Below, in pieces: positions 1-8,279 of a stretch of DNA of 24,843 nt (position 1 is its first letter; every line of letters starts with the position of its first letter). The position numbers and the translations under genes were made by a program. The DNA is taken from positions 1 to 24,843 of the forward strand of contig JAHBMJ010000871.1 of the NCBI GenBank assembly GCA_018398765.1, written 5' to 3'. This stretch comes from Chromera velia (lineage: Eukaryota; Sar; Chromeraceae). Below the pieces are notes generated by a model. It did not search any database. It was not told the origin of the DNA and was given only the letters and a program-made list of their open reading frames with translations.

Positions 1-224
1 GGGCACTATGCTAAGTGCTGTCCGCTGAAGAAATAGAAGCAGCAGTAAGCAGCAGCTGCAGGGGTGAGGGTGTAGAAAGGGACTATGTTCGAGCTCCGTG
101 AGGTTCCCCAGGGGACTTTCACGGACCAGGATTTTTAAATGGCCCCTGGGCCGCCCCCCCCCAGTTCCAGTCCAGCCGCTGGGGGGGGGCAGGGGCCAGT
201 GAGAAGGCTGGCAGTGGGCGTTTC

Positions 225-641
225 ATGAGGGCAACCTTGTGGAATACCGAGAAGAGGGGGTGGGAGTTTGGCGGGGAAACGGATGAAGTGAGAGTTGTCA
301 CGTCTATTGAGTCCTTTGTCGGTGTGATGGGGGAAGACGATGGAGAGATGATTGCCGATTCCGGGGCCTCGAAGAGTCTCGTTCCCCCCTCGTTTGACAG
401 GTATATTGTTTCGTATGTTGACCAGGCTGTCTCGTTTCGTCTCGTCTCTGATGCTGCCCCCCTCTCTGTAAGAGGGGTCAAGACATTTCACCTTCCGTTT
501 GTCGATGAATGGGGTGGTGTGCGCATCGTTTCTGAGGAAGGGTGTAGTCACGAGTCAATCGGTTGTCCGTTGTTTGCTTGTGGAAGAAGAAAGTTGTCTC
601 TCCCAGGGGAGGAGAGTCCCTCTGAACCTGGGTGGGTCTGA
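225..641 (+). pseudogene. Copia polyprotein, gag end and retropepsin-like protease segment
   Basis: The retropepsin-type active site D-S-G-A-S starts at codon 45 (Asp codon 357-359), preceded by hydrophobic M-I-A as is usual for this fold. The frame is open upstream of the ATG at 225 back to a TGA at 99-101, so the ATG is probably internal to a longer Gag-Pol reading and not a true start. The segment ends at TGA 639-641, after which the same frame continues directly into the integrase part, so that stop is a nonsense change or a readthrough site and not a real terminus. Upstream, 154-162 is a run of nine C and 181-189 a run of nine G, which could hide indels. No CCHC zinc knuckle of Gag is visible in the available sequence. 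Confidence 0.75.
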
Positions 642-1220
642 TTGAAGGATGTGCATGGGGAGAGGTTTCGTTCTCCTGTTGATCAGACGGGCAATATTCC
701 AATTCTCCGTCTTACGAAGGTTGAGGAAGCAGTTGTTGCTGCCAACGTTTATGCTTCTGTTTCTCCTTGTCCCCTCCGACAGTCTGCTCTCTCTGGGCAG
801 GCAGAGATTTCTCCTGAGAACAGATCGCACCTTTTGTTTGTCCTTCACTCCCGTCTCGGTCATGCGACTGGGCAGCGTTTGGAGGCCACATTGAAGGAGA
901 AGGAGGTGGGGGTGCAATTTTCTGCGAAAGAGTGTAAAGAGGTGAGAAACACGTGTAAGGCATGTCGTGTTGTGACCTTTCGGAGGAGAAAGTTGAAGAG
1001 AAGAGGTGTAGCAGCAGGGACGCGAAAGCGTTCTCGCAAGGGGGATGAGTCTTCTGTTCATGAGGATGATGAGGAAAAGGGGCCAGAGCCTGCGGGTCCG
1101 GGGGGGCAGTTCAACGCCGACATCTACCACGACCTGAAGGATATGAAGAAAAAGGGGATCGGGGGGTTTCGTTACGTGTCTATCATTGTTGATTTGCAGA
1201 CGCAAAGAAAATCGTTGTAG
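642..1220 (+). pseudogene. Copia integrase N-terminal part (HHCC zinc finger and start of catalytic core)
   Basis: This continues the frame of the protease segment. A pre-integrase zinc finger is visible as H-x4-H in LHSRLGH (about 847-867) followed by C-x2-C in CKAC (about 955-966). The catalytic core starts at FNADIYHDL (about 1110-1136), which holds the first acidic residue, followed by GGFRYVSIIVD. A lysine/arginine-rich insert with an acidic stretch (residues about 113-150) separates finger and core. The frame stops at TAG 1218-1220 but stays open on both sides. Just before the stop, the neighbouring frame reads AKKIVV, which resembles the usual continuation after the VD motif. Two small compensating indels around 1197-1219 are therefore an alternative to a single nonsense substitution. 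Confidence 0.8.
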
Positions 1221-3413
1221 GCACTGCGGCCGAAAGATCGCGCAGTACGTCACCTGATCTCCTGGACTCGTCGGTGGGAGAAAGCCGGCAAGGGGAAGCC
1301 GAAGGTTGTGCACTCAGACAACGGAGCCGAGTTCATTTCTGATCTCTACCTCTCGTTTTGTTCGTCAGTTGAGGGAGGAGGGATTGTAACTCAGTTTGGT
1401 CCTCCTCTCACTCCCGAAGTGCAGGCATTTGTTAAGAGAGTGAACGACGATTTCTTTTCTCTTTTGAATAAAGTTCTCTTTCAGCGTTCTCTTCCCTTTT
1501 ATCTCTGGCCTGTCTTCATCCCTGGAATTGCCAATTCTCTGAATGAGGTTGTTCACGGCTCGACTGGCCTTTCCCCAAATTGTACTCTTTTTGGTGTGCG
1601 TTCGGGGGTGCCCCCTGTTGCCCCGGGGGATGTTGTTCGCTTGTCTGATCCCTCTCGCCGTCAGCGTTTCGTTGCTGGCAGTCCTGTCAAAAAGAGTGAG
1701 AGAGCTCTTTTCGGGGGGGTGATCAGTCCACAGTCCGTCTCTGTGTTGATTCGGAGAGGGAGACAGTGGAGGCCTCTTCGCGTTCACCCCAGCCACATTC
1801 AGATGGAGTCGTGGTTAGGGGTGGAGCGTATTGATTTTGACAAAGATGGCAGAAGCGATGTAGTTGCAGAGAGGGAGACAGATTCCATTGTGGGGAGAGG
1901 ATCCGTTTGGGTTGGTTGGGGAGAAGAAAACAACCGGTCAGATGCAGACAATGCAGAGACTGGGGGTGAGGCGTCTGATGAGGACGTTTCTCATCCGGTC
2001 CGTCAGCTCCCTTGTTCTCCCCGAGGCGTTCGCGTGCCTCGTTTGCAGGGTGTTCTTGCCCGATGGTCAGATGAGGCCCTGTTCCCAGGGCAGATTGTGA
2101 GGGAGGGGGAAAAGCAAGTGAAGAGCATCATAGCAGCACGGTTGAAACAGAGGGATGATGGAAGTTTCTTTCCTGCCGAGCTGGAGACAGTAAAACAGAA
2201 AGACATTGTGGAGCGGTTCGAGCTCCCCGCTGATGGACAGCTTCCCCCTGCTGTGCTTGACAGACTTGCTGAGCAGGCACCTCCTGTGCCTGATCCTGTT
2301 CCCCCTGTCCCTTCAGACGAAGTCCCGGTAGACGTTGATGTCGTTGCCGACCAGGCAGCCAAGGAAGCAAATACCGCCGAGTTCCTTCGGTGGTCTGAGA
2401 TGTCCAAATCTCAGAGGAAGAATCAGATCCGTGAGCGCAGAAGGAGAAGAAGAGAGATAAAGGAAGCACGGATTGCAAAAGCCCTTGACACGCACTTTGA
2501 GATTGCGTGTGCAGTGATGAAAGGTGAGAGGGCGCGCAAGTTGCTAGCGAGAGAGAACGATGCGAAGGGGCACATTCTTGCCACCGAGGAAGAGATTGTA
2601 CAGGGTCTCTTCAAAGAGTCCAATCGAAAGGAACTCGCTCGTTGGTGTCTCTGTTCTGTATTTGATCTCTCTACACAGACACTGCAGATGGAGAAGGGGG
2701 TCAAGGCGATTACTCTTCGGTGGGTGAGGACCTGGAAGTTGAAGGAGGGAAAGAGGGTTCCAAAGTCTCGTCTCGTAGCGAGAGGGTTCCAAGACTCTCG
2801 TGATTGGTCGGTGCTTGAGACCTACTCTGGCACAGCAGACACAAGTCTGGCTAGAGTTGCCTTCCTCTGGGCCGTCTTAAAAGGTCTGCAGGCAGCCAAA
2901 ATGGACGTGTCAACTGCGTTCCTGCAGGTGCCCATGAAAGACGCAGTGTGGCTGCGCCTTCCGTCCAACCTCCCTGTAGAGGTCTATCCCGGCCTCCGTG
3001 CTGGCGTCTTCGTTCGCATTCAGAGGGCTGTTTACGGCCTGAAAGATACCTCAAAGGTGTACACGAGTTACTTCAAGAAGAAGGTTAGCAGCCTGGGGTG
3101 GACTGAGATTGCTGAGTCGATTTTGGTCAGAAAGAACAAGAAGGGTGAGATCGTTGCTTTGCTTGTTATGCATGTTGATGATCTTTTTATTTTTTCTCCT
3201 TCCGTTGACAAAGACGTGAAGCAAATCCAGGAGCTTTTTGACACAGACCAGCCAGAGAGAATGGACAATGGAGAGCTTCATTCTTATGTGGGCATGTCCA
3301 TTCGGATGCATCCTGGTGAGATGTTGCTTGACCAGTCCACGTATATTGAGGGAATGGTGAAGGGAGTGAGTGAAGAGGCAAAGAAGCCCTTGACTGACTC
3401 AGAGAAACTTTAA
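1221..3413 (+). pseudogene. Copia integrase C-terminal part, linker and reverse transcriptase
   Basis: The frame is open from 1221 through the ATG at 1308. The second integrase Asp lies in HSDNGAEF. The third catalytic residue, Glu in the usual V-E-R-x-N motif, appears as Lys in FVKRVN (codon AAG 1434-1436). A long charged and proline-rich linker follows (about residues 190-430 from 1308). Reverse transcriptase then shows VARGFQD, the first catalytic Asp in KMDVSTAFLQ (Asp codon 2904-2906), the VYGLK motif and HVDD (3171-3182) in place of the common YVDD. The reading ends at TAA 3411-3413, but the frame continues with recognisable connection-domain sequence, so the stop is a lesion. Confidence 0.88.
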
Positions 3414-4108
3414 GATCTCCTGTTGCCTGAGACTGCAGAGACTGATATATCCTTGCAGGAACAGCAGCAAAAGAATGTGGAGTGTTTGGGGTGGGCTGTT
3501 AAGACCCAACCTTCTCTTTCCTTCTTGTTTTCACACCTTTCCCGCTTCAATTCCCGTCCATCTCATGATCCGTTCTTGTGAGTGAGAAGGCTCTCTGGCA
3601 TGCATTTAAGACTTCCCATCCTCTGTCTCTTCGTTCTGCTCCCTCCCTTCCAGTTCTGTTGGTGTGGGGGGATGCGTCTTATCAATTGCACAAGAAAGAG
3701 GGTAGACTGGGTGTCGAGATGCAGTTGGTTGATGAAGGAGAGCTTACCAATCTTGATGAGATCGGTGAGTACAACACTGTGTATTGGCTGAGCAGGAAGA
3801 TAGGAAGAAAGCTAGGGTCTACGACTTCTGCAGAGCTTCTTGCAATAAGAGACGCAGTGAAGATGTCCTGGTCATTCATTCATTTTGTTCGAAAGTTGTG
3901 GGGTGAGATGCCTCCGGTTGTGGTGGTGACTGACTCTCAGCCGCTGATGCATCAGATTGGTTCCAAACAGTGCAAAAGCGAGCCAAGAATGCAGGGGGAG
4001 TTGGAGTACGTTTTAGAAAATTTGATGGAGTTGGGAGTAAAGGTTCGTTAGATCAAAACTGGGTCAATGCGTGCAGACAGACAGACTAAGTTCCTTCATT
4101 GCAGTTAA
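3414..4108 (+). pseudogene. Copia connection region and RNase H domain, frameshifted
   Basis: Frame 3 from 3414 to 3578 gives the conserved connection between RT and RNase H (ECLGWAVKTQP, then FLFSHLSRF). It hits TGA 3579-3581, while frame 2 picks up at SEKALWHAF, so an indel of one or two bases sits near 3578. RNase H acidic residues are visible in WGDASY, TSAELLAI and VTDSQPL, so the domain core is intact. TAG 4049-4051 falls where a Trp is usual before the I-x-T-G segment. The frame then runs 19 more codons to TAA 4106-4108, which I take as the ancestral end of Pol. Confidence 0.82.
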
Positions 4109-4151
4109 GCGTTTCTCTCTTTTAGTCTGTCTTCCTATTTGTGTTCAGTTC

Positions 4152-4161
4152 AGACAGGGGG
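4152..4161 (+). promoter_or_regulatory. Candidate polypurine tract of the copia element
   Basis: The ten bases AGACAGGGGG lie 44 bases after the Pol stop and are followed at 4162 by TGATTTGTG. A purine tract abutting a TG dinucleotide is the normal arrangement at the internal edge of a 3' LTR, where it primes plus-strand synthesis. The assignment is by position and composition only, because the matching 5' LTR is not in the window. Confidence 0.45.
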
Positions 4162-4640
4162 TGATTTGTGAGAGTAAACGCATGTATCCAAGCGTGCGTC
4201 AGGTGGGTGTCGGGCGTTCTGTAAGCGCGCCAGCCATCCGCACGAGTGAAAAGTATTGCGAGCGGCGTGATCGCATGTTTGAGTGCATTAACGTCTAACT
4301 CTTTGATCGAACAGTAAGACTGTACGAAGGCTCGGTCTGCTCAGTCGGTTCATGATAGCGAGCATCCTCAGATGGCAGTCTGATCAGTCTGTGTGTCAGG
4401 TTTGGAGCGTCGAAGTCCCGCGCATTAGATCGAATGTGCGGTCTTCGTTTAAGTGAATTCTAGATTGCCGTCTCCTTAAATTTCTCTGTCATTACTGAAT
4501 GGATTTTCCTGTCTGGACTGAGGACTGTGACCCAGTAGGTCAGACTTCCCGTTTAGCTGTTTGAGCGTTACCCATTTTCGTTACCTGACTGTTCTAGTCT
4601 GTTCTAGGTAACGTTTACCGTCACACTTCATTCATCCACC
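4162..4640 (+). other. Possible 3' LTR of the copia element (right end not defined)
   Basis: The segment begins with TG directly after the purine tract and contains no coding sequence of its own. It holds a perfect 8-bp inverted repeat, CGTTACCT 4579-4586 and AGGTAACG 4606-4613, whose loop is two near-copies of CTGTTCTAG. A terminal CA and a target-site duplication could not be identified, so the right boundary is arbitrary. Confidence 0.3.
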
Positions 4641-5866
4641 TGCAGGCCTAAGCAGATTCTGTTACTGCACACACTTCCTTTCCATGCCCCTCTTTTTCCA
4701 TGCACTCGCACGCCTAAACATTCACCCACACGTCGCCCAAACGGCTTCTGTTCACACACTTACTTACCTAGCTTTATCCACCGGCCCAAACAGCTTCTGT
4801 TCACATCTCTCCCTCTTGAACTTGCCAAGCGCTGAACCCATACGCGGTGAGCCTCTCCACAATATTTTAAAGCGAATACTATAGTATCCACAGTGACACA
4901 TACTATATATAGATAGTATTTTGCATCCCAAATCCTCACGTGGAGGTAGAAGGAAGTCGAGAAACCAGGTGCTGAAGAATGACAAGAGGGGCCAAGTAGA
5001 GAGAAAGAAGATGGGCAAAAAGAGGTTCCTGCAGATCAAATTAACCGTTTTTCCTCTTTGTCAAGCGTACTTAGTCGTGGTGTGGCTTACTCCTGACTCT
5101 GTAAGGTGGCATATCTTAACTTGCCACTGAGCTTGGTGGCATAGTCAAACAACGGAGCAATTCAGAACAGCTTCACTTAGACGGTGTGCTTTATTGCCTT
5201 CCTTGAAAACTACACAGATGATCGAATCTATGTACAATTCCCCTCCATGTGTGTTTTTGCATGTGTACCGATACATTAAGGTTCGACAAAAGGTGCATGT
5301 TCGCCATGCACGCGCTGTACAGTTGCATGCCGGAAAGCGCGGGTCCCGAAAGGCAAATGTAACCCGATTTATTGGTAATTCGACTTTTTTTTTTCCATAG
5401 GTGCGGCTAAGGGCCTTAACAGATACCATGGCCGGGGGCCACGGCACACCAACTTCTGACGCACGCGCGGTGAGAAGTTCCGAGTTTTTGCGAGAGGTCC
5501 TTGAAAGCGAACTATAGGCACATGCAGTTCAAAGGAAAAGAAAGCGTTGATTGTGAAAGTGCCCCCTCTTTCCGGGGCCATGGGTTCATCGCCCGAATTT
5601 TGGCTCGGAACCCAAAAGATCAGACCCGCGCTCAAAAAATTTGCCACTTCATTGCATTTCTGCTGAGGCAGAAGGTTCACAAGAGTGTACATCGTGGCAT
5701 TGCCAGAACTTGCTAAGGCTTGCTTTTGTGTCTCAAGTTAGGCATCATATTCGTGTATGTCAACAAGAGCTTGTGAAGGCAAGAAAGACGACAAAAGACC
5801 CAAGTTCCAAAAAGATTTCCCGACCCCCTGTTCTGACCCCCCTGTCAAGTGCAAACAGCACTCCCA
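4640..5866. other. Non-coding stretch upstream of the AlkB-like gene
   Basis: No ORF here looks like protein. Between about 4646 and 4815 there are three imperfect copies of a segment around CAGCTTCTGTTCACACACTT, two of them about 48 bp apart. At 4899-4918 there is a short AT hairpin (ATACTAT/ATAGTAT, 6-base loop). The last few hundred bases should contain the promoter and 5' UTR of the downstream gene, but no TATA or initiator element could be assigned. Confidence 0.4.
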
Positions 5867-5950
5867 ATGGCTCCTGCCAAGCAGACCGCTCAGAAGTCCA
5901 CAGGAGGAAAGGCACCAAGAAAGCAGCCTGATCTCAAAGCCGCGAGAAAG
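5867..5950 (+). other. Histone H3 tail-like segment (H3 register 1-27)
   Basis: The codons after the ATG encode A-P-A-K-Q-T-A-Q-K-S-T-G-G-K-A-P-R-K-Q, then P-D-L-K-A-A-R-K. With Met removed, the lysines fall at positions 4, 9, 14, 18, 23 and 27, exactly as in H3, with no insertion or deletion. Three of the differences, R2P (CGN to CCT), T3A (ACN to GCC) and R8Q (CGG to CAG), can each be explained by one base change. This is consistent with descent from a real H3 coding sequence. Residues 28-37 (RPVPKATRRF) could be a shortened remnant of the H3 27-41 region, but that match is weak. Confidence 0.9.
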
Positions 5951-6943
5951 CGGCCTGTGCCAAAAGCAACTCGTCGCTTTGAGAGTTCTCTCTACGACCC
6001 ACTCTTTTCAGCCCCTCCCGTCTCTCCTGAAGACCTGGGACGTCTTGTTCAACCCCCAGTGATTTCTCCCAATGCCCAGTGGATTGAGCTCGCCCCTGGT
6101 CTCGTGCACGTGAAGGATGCGATCACTGAAGAGCAGCAGGTCATCTTGGCACGTCACGCGCTCTACAGAGGCTGCCAGACTCCCCCCCTTGGTTTCCGTC
6201 AGGTCATGAACGAGGAGACAGGAGAGCTTGGACCGAATGCCGAGCCCAACGCCGGCAGGGGTCGAGAGTATCTGGAGAAAGAAGCGCAGTCAGTTGAGGT
6301 ACAGAGGGTGGGAGAGGAGATTGCAAGAGAGACTGCAGCACGGTACCCCACTGACCTACCTGAGCCTGTCATCACCCACATCCTCACACTTCACTACTCA
6401 CGAGGCAACCCAGGCTTCGCTCGAGTCTCACCAGGGATCTTCTGGCACAAGGACGACGGTGCCAACGACGGGCACGGCACCGCCCCTATTTTCGCCCTCT
6501 CTCTCGGGGAGAGCTGTCGTTTTTTGATGATGGAGAATTGGAGGTTTGTGGGGTACAAGGAGAGAGTGCAGAATGGAGAATTGCACGACATCACTCTCGA
6601 ATCAGGTGACCTTCTGGTCATGGGGGGTCCCTCCCGTTACATCCACCATTGCATCCCGGGTATGAAGAAGGGCAGCTGCCCCGACCATCTGAAGGCCATT
6701 CTGGGAAGTGCCCGTGTGAACATCACATGGAGGAGCGCTCCTGGAGTCAACGCAGCCGACTACGTGAGGCAGCAACTGAAGCCCTCGAGAGGGAAGAAGA
6801 TCGGCATCAAGAAGCAGAAGACAACCTCTCCTGCATCCTCCTCCTCCTCCTCTTCCCCTTCTACATCATCATCTGCTGCTGCTGCTGCTGATTCTCTTCC
6901 TCCTCCTCCTTCTGCAGCTCCTGGTGTTTCTCCCCCCCCTTGA
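5867..6943 (+). CDS. AlkB-type 2-oxoglutarate/Fe(II) dioxygenase with an N-terminal histone H3 tail
   Basis: Intact single-exon gene, 358 residues. The start is the ATG at 5867; the frame is open to a GTG at 5849, but the H3-like match begins exactly at this Met. Residues 2-28 match canonical H3 residues 1-27 at 21 of 27 positions, with KSTGGKAPRKQ and KAARK unbroken. R2, T3, R8 and L20-T22 differ. A basic proline-containing linker (about 29-40) leads to the AlkB domain (about 69-292). Iron ligands are H194-x-D196 in FWHKDD and H261 in YIHHC. R283 and R289 in the RVNITWR motif correspond to the 2-oxoglutarate-binding arginines of E. coli AlkB. The family removes alkyl or methyl groups from DNA or RNA bases, or acts on protein; the substrate here is unknown. 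The tail after about 293 is basic (GKKIGIKKQK), then runs of Ser, Ala and Pro. No histone fold follows the tail. Nuclear, chromatin-linked action is inference. Confidence 0.93.
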   Translation: MAPAKQTAQKSTGGKAPRKQPDLKAARKRPVPKATRRFESSLYDPLFSAPPVSPEDLGRLVQPPVISPNAQWIELAPGLVHVKDAITEEQQVILARHALYRGCQTPPLGFRQVMNEETGELGPNAEPNAGRGREYLEKEAQSVEVQRVGEEIARETAARYPTDLPEPVITHILTLHYSRGNPGFARVSPGIFWHKDDGANDGHGTAPIFALSLGESCRFLMMENWRFVGYKERVQNGELHDITLESGDLLVMGGPSRYIHHCIPGMKKGSCPDHLKAILGSARVNITWRSAPGVNAADYVRQQLKPSRGKKIGIKKQKTTSPASSSSSSSPSTSSSAAAAADSLPPPPSAAPGVSPPP

Positions 6944-7637
6944 GCTGTCTCTTGTTTTATCTCCACCGTGGCCTCTTCCATCTAATATGAGATGATCCAG
7001 AGATGTTTGTGTGGGTAAAAGCGGGGCTGCATGATCGAGAGAGGGCGGGCGAGGCGAGGGGGTAAGGATCTTCGACAAACAGGGAGGGGAAGAGACGGGA
7101 AGGGGGCCTCCAAAATCGATTGAATGAAGATTGAGGAGACTTCCGCATGTGTGGTGATGTGGAGGCACAAGAGAGAATTAAGACAAAACAAACATGCATC
7201 ATGTTGACCCGATGATCGTCTGTGGTTGTTGCGACGAAGTCCGTGATTGCATGATCAGGTGACTGCTCGAATTAATTTCAGGACGTGGGATTGTGAATGC
7301 CTACCTGTGTTCTGAAGTCTTCAGACAGAGAGAACACGCCGACAAGGCTGGCTGGTTGCATCGAGAATTGAGATCATGTGAGGTTGATAGAGGATCGAGG
7401 TATTGCAGATGGATTCTGTGTATCAACATTCGGACTGCGAGGTGTCGGGAAGGGAGGCGAATGAGGATATTCAATCTCAGAAGGGGAGAGGAAATCAAAG
7501 TTCCCATCTGTATTCCTTCCTTTCTTCCTTCCTTCCTGCATTCTGTTCCTTTCACCCTAGTCTGCGTACTTGTTTGTTTTCACTTGTGCGTGCGCACACG
7601 CGCAAGTGTGTGTACATGTGTGTCTCTCCCTGTGTGA

Positions 7638-7639
<2 letters not shown>
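6944..7639. other. 3' flank of the AlkB-like gene, non-coding
   Basis: No supported gene. This should include the 3' UTR of the dioxygenase. A TTCC/TTCT-rich patch lies at about 7516-7540. At 7581-7608 there is an imperfect palindrome (CACTTGTGCG and CGCGCAAGTG, 9 of 10 pairs, 8-base spacer). No clear polyadenylation signal was identified. Confidence 0.4.
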
Positions 7640-7676
<37 letters not shown>

Positions 7677-7682
7677 CGCGCG
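7640..7682. repeat. Alternating (TG)n(CG)n tract, possible Z-DNA
   Basis: Forty-three bases of unbroken purine-pyrimidine alternation, roughly 28 bases of TG followed by 15 of CG. Both dinucleotides favour left-handed DNA and CG is the strongest. Confidence 0.9.
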
Positions 7683-8115
7683 TTCCATCCTTTCTTTGAT
7701 TCGACGGGCACTGTAAAGAGCACTCCAAGGATCCTAGGAATATGTGTGAGGTGCGAGTGTGAGGCTGTGAGCTACCCCCCTCTTTTGCATGTTCTTATCA
7801 CTTGTAAATGACAGTAAATCTAAAAGTTGTAATCTTTTGGTAGTCGGAACTAGAGTCGTGAAAGGCAATATACTCAGATCTTTATAGATAATTTGCTAAA
7901 TCGGATTATATAGGCAAAAACAATTAAATAAGATTGATTTATATCTATACGTTTGCATGTCTAACTGGCCATGACAATGCATGGTAGGTTGCATAATATT
8001 GCATAAATAATTGAAACATCTGATACTACGTTACTAGTTTACATACATTACCCCCCTGACACTCAAGGCTACTTAAAATTTTGTGCTGCTCAAAAATTTA
8101 TTCTTAAAAGGCCAC
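7683..8115. other. Non-coding stretch becoming AT-rich
   Basis: No ORF of interest. From about 7800 the sequence turns AT-rich. Positions 8083-8109 match a second copy at 9194-9220 (23 of 27 bases), so this is the left member of a dispersed repeat pair. Confidence 0.4.
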
Positions 8116-8279
8116 GCCATGTCTTAAAAAGCCGCACCGCAGGCGCAGCCTATGTCTTGAAAAGCGGTGCCGCAAGCGTGGCCTATATCTTGAAAAGCAG
8201 TGCCACAGACGCGGCCTATGTCTTGAAAAGCTGTGCCGTAAGCACAGCCTATGTCTTGAAAAGCCATACTGCATGAAAA
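8116..8279. repeat. 33-bp tandem repeat, about 4.5 to 5 copies
   Basis: Units start at 8116 (32 bp), 8148, 8181, 8214 and 8247. Each has the core GCCTATGTCTTGAAAAGC followed by a GC-rich half that varies between copies (GTGCCGCAAGCGTG-like). The 5' half is nearly invariant and the 3' half diverges. The last copy breaks down after AAAAGCC. No open frame runs through the array. Confidence 0.9.

Larger units (their letters stand above)
1..4161 (+). mobile_element. Degenerate Ty1/copia-type LTR retrotransposon, 5'-truncated by the window edge
   Basis: The domain order protease, integrase, reverse transcriptase, RNase H is diagnostic of the Ty1/copia superfamily, because gypsy elements place integrase last. 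Frame 3 carries almost the whole polyprotein from about position 102 to 3578, then the reading moves to frame 2 for RNase H. The reading is interrupted by TGA 99-101, TGA 639-641, TAG 1218-1220, TAA 3411-3413, a frameshift near 3578 and TAG 4049-4051. The gag start, primer-binding site and 5' LTR lie outside the window. A purine-rich tract at 4152-4161 closes the internal region. The copy looks inactive: several inactivating changes are present and the integrase catalytic Glu appears to be Lys. It is still readable enough to be a fairly young insertion. Family assignment is confident; the exact ends are not. Confidence 0.93.

Noticed and set aside
135-551. Minus-strand ORFs over the retroelement 5' part
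   Set aside because: Shadows of the plus-strand polyprotein; no domain content.
5849-5866. Upstream GTG start for the AlkB-like gene
   Set aside because: Not a normal eukaryotic start, and the H3 match begins exactly at ATG 5867.
8116-8279. CRISPR-like array
   Set aside because: Unit is 33 bp including the variable half, variable halves are related to each other, and the context is eukaryotic.
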